Shown here in pieces: positions 22,301 through 34,300 of a stretch of DNA of 53,705 nucleotides. Origin of the DNA: Candidatus Kapaibacterium sp. (GTDB lineage Bacteria; Bacteroidota; Ignavibacteria; Kapaibacteriales; UBA2268); assembly GCA_026390695.1 (NCBI GenBank), contig JAPLFL010000098.1, positions 1-53,705 on the forward strand, given 5' to 3'. The notes below the pieces were generated by a model, which was given only the letters and a program-made list of their open reading frames with translations, was not told the DNA's origin and made no database searches. Both the position numbers and the translations under genes were made by a program. The first letter of the stretch is position 1. Each line of letters opens with the position of its first letter.

Positions 22301-25300
22301 CGTTCCGGAGCTGCCAGTGCTCAATCCGTTATCAATCACAATCTGATAAATATCATTTTGATTCGAGTTTGGATGTATAGAAATTTTTCCGTTGACAGTT
22401 AAAGCTCCATTAACCCATAATTGACAATTTGATGCCGATCCGTTTAATCCTACACTTTGAATGGCTCCGTTACTGTTAAGAGTTAAATTTGAAGGAATCC
22501 GCAAATATCCGGTATTTAATATCCCGCTTCCATTCCAGTTTTTCAAATAAGTATAATTTGATTCTCCACCACCGGAGTATAGCCCAAGCCACGAATCATT
22601 ATTACAATTCAAATACTGAGCATCAATAGTTCCGTTATAAATATTAAATGAATTATTCAGAGTCAATGAATGATTTCCTGCATTCAAATATCCACCGTTC
22701 ATATTGAAATTACTCGAACCGAAGAAATTCAGATTTGTTAAAGCTGTAATAGTTGTAGATGATACAGAATTATAAAAATAAGAGTTAAAAGTAGCACTTG
22801 AGCCTTGCGAAACATCATGGTTAGATGAGGATAAATAATAATATCCTGACATTAAACCATTGTTAATTAAATTTCCGTTAATAGTTAAATAATTAGTACC
22901 ATATAAATTTTTACCATTATTAACGGTAATATCTACTGCACCAGCATCGGAATTCACATTCACAGGGCCATCAATTTCAACATCATTTGAAGAAATTGGA
23001 GCCACTCCCCCAATCCAGGTATTTGGGTCATTCCAGTTACCGCCGATAGTTGTGGATACAATAGTGGATCTTGAAGTTGTAAATGTCTGCGAGCTGCCAT
23101 AGCTTGTACCGGCATAATTTGTTGCATAAGCACGAAGATAATACTTAGTATTTGCATTTAAACCGGTTACTGAACTTGAAAAAGAACCTGTTGAGCTACC
23201 GTCGCTTGTATGAGAATCAAGAACTGTCGGATTATCTGACGTTGACCAACAAACTCCACGTGCAATCAAAGGATTTCCACCGTCATTAGTCACATTTCCA
23301 CCACTTGTAGCAGAATTAAAACTAATATTATTCACGGTTGAAGAGCTTACCGTTGGATAAATATAGAATAAAGATGCTGCAGCTCTATGATTTAGCACTG
23401 TATTGATACCATCATACTGATCCTGCCAGATAAACATTGAGCCACCAGTTCCATCAGAAGCCAACATAGGAGTTTGTTGAGTATTAGCTGCAGACCATAC
23501 GGCTAAACCGTTTGAAGTCCACTGAGGGCTGCCACTTGAATTAATTTTTTGAGCATATATATCATAATCAGAGCCATTGCGGTAATCTTGCCAGATAATA
23601 ACAGCGCCACCACTAACATCAGCGGTGATTTGAGGATAAATCTGTGTACCTGAAACAGTGCATATAGGTATTCCCTGACTTGTCCATACATAATTTCCGG
23701 TTGAATTTAATTTTTGAGCATAAATATCCCAATTATTGCTTCTGTAATCATGCCATGTAAAAATAGCACCGCCGCTGCCATCACTGCACTGCTTAACTCC
23801 ATATTGATCATTACCGACTGTACAAACCCACATGCCATTATAAGTCCAAAGCTGATTTCCTGATGCATTAACTTTTTGAGCGTAAATATCCCACTGATTT
23901 GAACTACGATAATCCCACCATGAAATAATTGCACCACCGCTGCCATCAGGAATAATTTCGGGACTCTGTTGTGTATAACCATTAGCAATCAGATTAATTC
24001 CATTAGCTGTCCAAACCGTCGAACCACTTGAATTTATTTTTTGAGTATATATATCCCAATTATTATTTCTATTATCATGCCAAGTAATAATAGCACCGCC
24101 GCTGCCATCACTGGCTATCTTCTGACCCGATTGATTACCAGCAGCTGTACATATTGCCATTCCATTATTAGCCCAAGAGAATGTTCCGCTTGACGAAACC
24201 TTTTGAGCATAAATATCCCAATTATTATTTCTAAAATCATTCCATGTGATAACAGCGCCTCCAGAGCCATCAGAACAAATTTGTGGCCATTCCTGAGCTC
24301 CTGCTGCATTACATACCGAAATACCATTGCTTGCCCACTGAGCAGTACCTGAAGAATTAATTTTTTGTGTATAAATATCCAATCCACCAAATCGCTGATC
24401 AGACCAAGATATAATTGCTCCACCGTTTCCGTCGAGGGTTAACTGAGGATTTTGTTGCCCATAAGCTGAATTGCATACGATTACTCCACCTCTTGTCCAC
24501 TGTTCAACTCCGTATTGATCAACTTTTTGAGCATAAATATTCCAATTTCCGTTATTTTCCTGCTGCCAGACATAAATATAATTCCCTGAGCCGTCACTAA
24601 CTACTTGCTGTGCTATCTGATCATCAATTAATGTACTTTGATTGTCCAGAGTATTATTAGTTGCTATATTAGAAAATGTGCCACTGCTATAATCCTGCCA
24701 TGATAGCATTGCTCCACCGCTACCATCACTTGCAATCTGTGGATTGGTTTGATCCATCACTGCTGAACCAAAGGCTATACCATTCGATGTCCAGCGGTTT
24801 GTCCCATTCAAATCAATTCTTTGAGCATATATATTATAATCTGAGCCATTACGATAATCTTCCCATGCTATTATTGCTCCTTGACCACCATCGCTTGTTA
24901 TAGTAGGATAAATCTGAGTATTGCTTGCTGTACAAACAGGAACGCCCTGATTTGTCCAGTCCATACCACCTTCGTTGTTCACACGTTGAGCATAAATATC
25001 CCAATTATTATTTCTATAGTCATGCCATGCAATAATTGCTCCACCCTCTCCGTCGGCTACCATTTTATTGCCATATTGATCGGCACCGGTTGTTACTATA
25101 GGGATACCGGCTCCTGTCCATAATTGATTACCCGAAGCATCAACTTTTTGTGCATATATATCCCATTGATTCGATGGTCTGAAATCCATCCATGACACAA
25201 TAGCCCCACCATTGCCATCGCTAACAATTTCAGGATTATTCTGATTAAAAGAAACCCAGCAAATATTGATACCATTTGCTGTCCATTGAATACCACCAGC

Positions 25301-28300
25301 TGAATTAACTCTTTGAACATAAATATCCCATCCACCTGTCCTGAAATCTTCCCATGTAATTATTGCACCACCTGAGCCATCAGAACAAATAACAGGTGCT
25401 TCCTGATGATTAGAAGCATTACATATTGCAACATCATTTGCCCATGTGATTGTTCCGCTCGATGATATTTTCTGAGCAAAAATATCCCAATTGTTATTTC
25501 TGTAATCCTGCCATGTTATTATTCCACCTCCATTGCCATCGCTTGTTAATTGTGGCATTTGTTGTACACCGCTTGAGGTACTTACTCGATTTCCCTCAGA
25601 AGCCCACTGCACAATTCCATTATTATTTAACTTTTGAGCATAGATAACAGTAATCCCACTTCTTTTGTCATCCCAGGTTAATATCACTCCACCATTGCCA
25701 TCACTTATTAGTTGAGGATTTTCCTGTGAGGATATAGCAGTACAAACCGGAACACCACCAGATGTCCATAATTCAGTGCCAGAGGTATTAACCTTCTGAG
25801 CATAAATATCCCAATTTCCATTCCTTGCATCTTGCCAGACATAAATATAATTACCTGTGCCATCACTTGTAATTTTCTGATTTATCCTGTCAAGGTCAGA
25901 GACATTAGATAATGAATTAGTATTAAGCATTCTAATTTCACTACTATTGGATGTGCGGAAATCAGTCCAGGTAATCATAGAACCATTAATGTTATTAGTT
26001 GCCATTTGAATTGTATTTTGGTCATTGGCTGCATCACAAATAAGAATACCATCTTTTGACCATTTAGTTGTTCCATCAGATTTTATTCTTTGTGCAAATA
26101 TATTATAATCGGTACCATTGCGATAATCAATCCATGAAACTATCGCTCCGCCACTACCATCGCTTGATAGTTCTGGATTGTATTGATTATTTGAAGCATT
26201 GCATATTGCCGCACCTGTGGGAGTCCACTGCTGTCCTCCTTCAGTATTAATTCTTTGTGCATATATATCATAATTGCTTGAACCGTTTCTATCATCCTCC
26301 CATGCTACTATCACTCCTCCATTACCGTCACTGATTTGTTTCATTGCATAATTATTATTCCCTTGGGAACAAACGGGTACACCTTGACCAGTCCATAGAG
26401 TATTGCCATTAATATCAATTTTCTGAGAATAAATATCCCAATGCCAATACGGTCTGTTATCCCACCAAGTTATAATAGCACCACCATTGCCGTCACTGTT
26501 AATCTCAGGATATTGCTGATCGTAACTGGACCAACAAATTCCAGTTCCGTTATTTGCCCACTTTGTGGCTCCTGATGCATCAATTCGTTGAGCATAAATA
26601 TCCCATGCACCTGTCCGTAAATCCATCCATGTAATAATGGATCCGCCATTCATATCAATAGTCATTTTCTGTGATATTTGTTTATTTGTAGCATTGCAAA
26701 TCATTACACCGTTACTTGTCCATGTAACCGTTCCACTTGAAGTAACTTTCTGTGAATAAATATCCCAATTGTTATTTCTATAATCAAGCCAAGAGATGAT
26801 AGCTCCACCACTGCCATCAGAGCAAATCTGTGAAGTGTTTTGAGTGGAAGGAGCCGTACAAATCGGAACTCCGTTTGCAGCCCACTGAACCGAACCATTT
26901 GTATTTATTTTTTGTGCAAAAATATCATTCATACCGCCGCGCCCATCCTGCCATGTGATAACAGCACCGCCATTACCATCACTGACTAACTGAGGCTGTT
27001 CCTGACTAAATATTGAAGTACAAACAGGAACTCCGCCGGCTGTCCAAAGCTCGTTTCCGGCTTCATCAACTTTCTGAGCATATATATCCCAATTTCCATT
27101 TTTTTCGTCTTGCCATGTATAAATATAATTCCCATTTCCGATAGCTACAATTTTTTGATTTAATCTATCAATATCATGTGTAGAATTAAGGGTTGAAGTA
27201 TTGACCAATACCAGATTGGAGCTGCTCTGGCTGTAATCAGTAAATATTATCATCTGACCGATGGCTCCATTAGAAGCCATTTGAATTGAGTTTTGATTAT
27301 TAGCAGCATTTGAAATTAGAACTCCGTTATTTGTCCAACGCGGAACACCGGCAGATGTTACTCTTTGTGCATATATATCATAATCGCTACCATTTCGTAA
27401 ATCAATCCACGATACGACTGCGCCACCACTTCCGTCTGAGCAAATCATAGGATTATATTGTTGATTGTTTGCATTGCATAATAGCACTCCATCTGCTGAC
27501 CACTGCTTTTCACCGCCTGCATTTAATTTTTGTGAATATATGTCCCAGTTACCTGCACGATCATCCTCCCATGTTACAATTATTCCACCGTTACCGTCAG
27601 AGACTTGCTTTATTGCATAATTATTATTCCCTTGGGTACAAACTGGAACACCTTGTCCTGTCCATAATGTATTGCCGTTAAAATCAATTTTTTGTGAATA
27701 TATATCCCATTGATAATAGGGTCTGCTGTCCCACCAAGTGATATTAGCTCCACCATTTCCGTCGCTGATAATTTCAGGATACTCCTGATCATAACTTGTC
27801 CAGCATATTCCTGTTCCGTTGGCTGTCCATTGTGGAGTACCTGTTGGATCTATACGTTGCGCGTAAATATCCCAGCCACCGTTGCGAAAATCCATCCAGG
27901 TGATAATTGCTCCTCCATTCATATCTGTTACTAATTTTGGATTTGTTTGATGATTAGTACTATTGCAAATAACTACTCCATCGGTTGTCCAGGTAACAGT
28001 TCCGCTTGAATTTACATGTTGTGTAAAAATATCCCAATTATTATTTCTAAAATCTTGCCATGTAATAATTGCTCCACCATTACCATCAGTGGAAATCTGA
28101 GGAGAATATTGAGTTCCAAAAGCAGTAGACACAGGTATTCCCTGACTTGTCCATTGAGATACACCGTTTGAATTCAGTTTTTGAGCATAAATATTTCCAT
28201 TTCCATTTCCATTTCGTGTATCTTCCCATACTATAATAACCCCGCCATTGCCATCGCTGATAAGTTGAGGATTTTGTTGTGAATAAGGTGTTGTACAAAC

Positions 28301-31300
28301 AGTAACACCACCGGAAGTCCACTGTTCAGTTCCCGCTGTATTAACTTTCTGAGCATAAATATCCCAATTACCGTTTCTTTCATCTTGCCAAACATATATA
28401 TAATTACCGTTTCCATCTGTGATCATCTGTTCATTCAATTTATCATTATCACCAGTTCCGCTCAATGAACTTGTATTCACAAGCCCAATCTGTGTTTTGG
28501 CAGAATTGCTTTCATCCATTATAGAAATCATTACACCGTTTTGTCCGTTTGAAGCAAGCTGAGAATTATATTGGTTATTAACAGCATTAGATATTACAAC
28601 ACCATTAGAAGCCCATTTTAGAGTGCCCACGGGATTAATCCGTTGAGCATAAACATCATAATTAGTCCCATTGCGATAATCTTGCCATGAAATAACAGCG
28701 CCACCGCTCCCATCGGTGCATAAACGTGGATTATACTGCTGATTAGCAGCATTACACACCATTAATCCTTGACTTGTCCACTGCATATCACCTTGATTGC
28801 CAACTTTTTGAGCATAAATATCATAATTACCTGCCCGCCAATCCTGCCAAGCAAGAATAGCTCCGCCAAAACCATCACTCGTTAATTTAAGAGCTCCTTG
28901 TTCGTTGCCTTCTGTACAAACGGCCAGACCATTACCTGTCCATATTGAATTACCGTTTATATCTATTTTCTGAACATATATATCGCTTTGATAATATGGC
29001 CTGCGATCAACCCAACCTATAATTGCTCCATTATTTCCATCAGAAATTATTTCCGGAGCATATTGATCATTTCCAACGCTACATATATTTATTCCATTAG
29101 CAGCCCATTGAATCTGACCAGTACTATTTACTCTTTGTATATAAATATCCCAGCCGCCAGTCCGTAAATCCTGCCAAGTTATTATTGCTCCACCTAAATC
29201 ATCAGTTGAAATTTTAGGATTATTCTGAGCATTAGTAGCAGTGCAACTTGGAACTCCTTCGGCAGCCCAGCTCAGATTACCACTTGAATTAATTCTTTGT
29301 GTAAAGATATCCCATTCACCACGTCGATAATCCTGCCACGTTACAATCGCTCCACCAGAGCCATCAGTGGTTAATTGCGGGATTTCCTGATCAGATGGAT
29401 ATTGACAGACCGGATTACCGTTAGTTACCCACTGGATGACTCCACTTGAATTTACTCTCTGTGCAAATATATCAGAACAGCCACTGCGCGTATCTTCCCA
29501 CACTATAATAGCACCACCGTTGCCATCACTTGTTAACTGGGGATTTTGTTGAGAATATAATGATGTACATATCTGAACACCGCCTGCAGTCCAAAGTTCT
29601 GTACCTGATGGATTGACTTTCTGAGCATAAATATCCCAATTACCATTACGCAAATCCTGCCAGACATAAATATAGTTCCCGGAGCCATCAGTTATAATAT
29701 TTTGATTAGCTTGGTCATTATTAAGAGTAGTTGTATATGCAGCAGTATTCTGAATATATAAATCAGAATTTCCATTACGAGTATCCTGCCAGAAGACCAA
29801 AGCATTGCCATGTCCGTCACTTGCAATGACCGGGGCTGTTTGATTAAGTGTAGCACTACTAATTGCAACTCCCTGACTTGTCCATCTATTCACACCTTCT
29901 GAAGTTATTCTCTGGGCATACACATCCCAAGCACCACTTCTATAGTCTTCCCAAGCGATTATTGCGCCTCCACTGTTATCCGAACAAATTTGCGGTACAT
30001 CTTGTGTATTACCGGCACTACACACTGCAAGTCCCTGACTTGTCCAATAAATACTGCCATCAGTTTTTATTCTTTGTGCATAAATATCCCAATTACCTGC
30101 TCTCCAATCAGCCCAAGTGATTATAGCACCACCATTGCCATCAGCGGTCAATTGCTGGCTGCTTTGTTCATTCCCTTCTGTACAAATTGCAACACCATTG
30201 CCAGTCCAAAGTACTGTACCATCGGCAGCAACTTTTTGTGCATAAATATCAGACTGATAATAAGACCTGCGATCTAACCAAGAAACAATAGCCCCACTAT
30301 TTCCATCAGCTATGATTTGTGGATAGGTTTGATCATTTCCAACTGCACAAATATTAACTCCACCTGAAGTCCATTGAACAGTTCCACCTGAATTAACTCT
30401 CTGAACATAAATATCCCAGCCACCAGTGCGTAAATCCTGCCAGCTTATGATTGCTCCTCCGGTTAAATCACTGCAAACGACCGGATTAGTTTGTTCATTT
30501 CCAACTGTACAAATATCAACTCCGCTACTGTTCCACTGAATTGTTCCATTTGTATTTATTCTCTGAGCGAAAATATCATGATTTGTATTTCTTGTATCTT
30601 GCCATGTAATAATTTCGCCTCCGCTGCCATCACTGGTTAACTGAGGATATTCCTGATCACCGGAACCTGTTATTATTGCAATACCATCAACTGCCCATTG
30701 AATCTGACCGTTTGAATTAATTTTCTGTGCATAAATATCCCATGTCGAACCACTTCTGTTATCCTCCCATGTGATTATTGCTCCGCCGCTGCCATCTGAT
30801 ATTAATTGAGGATTTGCCTGACTGCCAGTTGCACTACAAATTACTATTCCATCATTTGTCCAGGCCATCTGCCCGTTTGCATTAACTCGTTGAGCATAAA
30901 TATCACGGCTGCCTGTGCGTTCATCCATCCATGTCATAATATAACCACCGTTTCCGTCAGGACATATTTTCTGTGCTGTTTGATTACCTAAAGCAGTACA
31001 AACGGAATTATTTTGCGTCGGGTCATTCAACCAACTTGTTGTTGTAAATGTCTGAGAGCTGCCATAGCCGGTTCCTGCAGAATTTGTGGCATAAGCTCTT
31101 AAATAATAAGTAGTATTTGGAGTAAGGTTACTGATTGTACTTGAAAAAGTACCAATATCAGAAGCATCGTTTGAATGAGAATTAAGTATGGTCGGAATAT
31201 CGCTTGTACTCCAGCATACACCGCGAGAAGTGACGGCCGATCCGCCATCACTGCTAATATTTCCACCGGAGATAGCCGAATTATATGAAATATTTGAAAT

Positions 31301-34300
31301 CGGATTTGTAGAAATAGTGGGTAACTGAAGACTATACAGTGTTAAAATTTCAGCATCTGTTAATATTCTATTATATAGTCTAAAATCATCTAATTTGCCT
31401 GTAAAATACTCAATACCACCAACAGGTGAGACTCCCATATAAAAATTATCAGTAGTAACAGGTAATTGTTGATTGTAAGAATTTGATGAAACAAAATTAC
31501 CATTAAGATAAAATTTTACAGTTGATGAAGATCGATTATAAGACATCGAAAGGAAATACCATGTATTCAAATTAATGTTATAATTATATACAGATTCAGT
31601 CCAATTGATCCAGAAGCGCTCTCCATTACCGTAATATTTATCCAGAACAAATTCCCAACCGTTTGAACTTCCGAAACCACCAGAAATTTTATTAATTAGA
31701 GTTCCATAAGAAGCTGCTGTCATATTGATCCAGCCTGAAATTGTCAGGATACTGTTTTGCTCAATTGAATTGATCAAAGTGCTGCTTGGTGCAGAAATAT
31801 AGCTGCTCCCATTAAAATAATAAGCACTATTTGGAACACCAAATCTATCAGTTGTCAGAGTAGCACCGGTAACTGATCCATTATGACCGTTTCCGCTCAT
31901 GTCATTTGCATTGCTATTGAATGGGAAATATGCTACCAGACCATTTGTAAGATTATTTGTGGTTGTAAATGTTTGATCACTACCATAACTTAAACCATCA
32001 CTATTTGACGCAAAAGCGCGTACATGGTAAATTATCCCTGATGTTAGGCCACTAATAGTGATTGAATAAGAACCGGAACTGCCGCTTATTGTAGCTGAAT
32101 TTCCTGAAATCGTAGGATTAGCACTTGTGCTCCAACACACGCCACGTGTAACTGGGAGTCCCCAGTCGTTGGTAACATTACCTCCGGCAAGAGCCGTGTT
32201 GTTGGATATATTGGATACTATTGACGTTGTTACAACCGGAACTTGTTCACTATAAAGTGCTTGTATTTCAGTAGTAGATAAAACTCGATTATAAAATTTC
32301 AAATCATCGATAATACCATTGAAATATCTTCCACCGCCGCCCCATTGTCCGACCCTGAGATACTGATCGGAATAATTTATATTTGAAGCTGTATTAACAG
32401 TACTAATTAGAGAGTTGTTTAAATAGCCCTTAATTCCATCCTGAGATTTTATTAAAACAAAATGATACCAAGTATTTGCAGATAATACAGGGAACTGTAT
32501 AGAGCCTACATTAGCAGCTCCCCATGAGAAACTGTTTATAGAACCTCCATCCATTTGCATAACAAAATTCAGATATGAGTTATGATTATTGTCCAAAATA
32601 TCGGCATAAGTCTGCTGAGTAGATGCAGGATTTACCCATAATGAAATAGAAAATGTCTGATAACTGAAATACGATCCTAGATCGACATCACCATTACCCC
32701 CAAAATAATAAGCGCTATTTGGATTTCCAAATCTGTCACTTGTCGGAGAAACATTATTAGGAGTGCCATTGTGGCCATTTCCGCTCATATCATTTGCATT
32801 GCCGTTGAATGGATACCATGCAATAAATCCTTGAGTAATATCATTTGCTGTTGTAAATGTTTGCTCGCCACCATAGCTTAGTCCGAAGCTATTCGATGCA
32901 AAAGCACGTACAAAATAAGTAGTTCCTGATACTAATCCACTAATATTAGCGGAGAATGTCCCCGTAGTTCCTGCTGTAGTTGCAGAACTGACTGAGACAA
33001 TCGGGTTAGGTGAATTACTCCAGCAAATGCCACGGCTTGAAATCGTTGACCCACCGTCACTTGTTACATTACCGGCAGCTACAGCCCCTACTGTACTAAT
33101 ATTTGATACAGCAGTTGTTGTCACAAACGGTGATGAATTTGTTGTAAATGTCTGGTCGCTGCCATAGCTCAGTCCATCAATATTTGATGCAAAAGCACGA
33201 ACATGATAAGTAACACCGGACGTTAATCCTGTTATAGCTACACTATAAGTACCGGAACTACCGCTTGTTGTGGCAGAATTACCCGATATAGTCGGATTAG
33301 CATTTGTGCTCCAGCAAACACCACGTGTAACTTGAGGAGCACCGGTGTTGGTTACATTTCCAGTCACATCTGCTGAATTTGTTGTTATATTAATTATAGA
33401 AGATGTTGTAATAGACGGAGGAGCTTCGGTATATAGTGTTTGAACTTCAGTTGAGGATAAAACTCTGTTATAGAACTTCAAATCATCGATATTACCACCA
33501 AAGTATCTTCCACCGCCGCCCCATTGGCCTACTCTAAGGAATTGGTTAGAATATGTAATATTTGTTGTTGTGTTTACTGTTTGAATCAGATTCCCATTTA
33601 AATATCCAAGTAAACCATTAGGTGATTTTATAAAAACAAAATGACTCCATGTATTTGAAGGAAAGTAAATAGGGTAAATTTGTCCTACAGGCTGAACTGC
33701 AAAATAAAAAGTATTTAATAAGCTTCCATTTTGTTGAAATTCAAAATTTGTACCAGCACTGTGATTATTATCCAGAATGTCCGCATAATCAAATTGAGCT
33801 GTATAAGGATTAACCCAGAGCGAAATTGAGAAAGTCTGATATGTGAAATATGAACCAAGATCAATTCCAGAAGAAGCATTAAAAAAATAAGCGCTATTTG
33901 AATGACCGAATCTGTCATTTACCAGTTGCACACCATTAGGAGTGCCGTGATGGCCATTGCCGCTCATATCATTTGCGTTTCCGCTGAATGGATACCAAGC
34001 AATAAAACCGGCAGTTATATCTTCGGCAGTAGTAAACGTCTGCTCACCACCATAGCTGATTCCAACGCTATTTGTTGCAAAAGCTCGTGCATAATAAGTT
34101 GTTCCGGAATTTAATCCGGTAAGGTTTAAAGAAAATGCACCGGTTGTACCACTTGTTGTAACAGTATTGCTTGATATAGTTGGTAGAGGAGATGTGTTCC
34201 AGCAAACACCACGTGAAGTAATTGTTGCACCACCGTCATCGCTAATATTTCCACCTCCTGATGCGGAATTAATCGTAATATTTGAGATTGACGATGTTGT

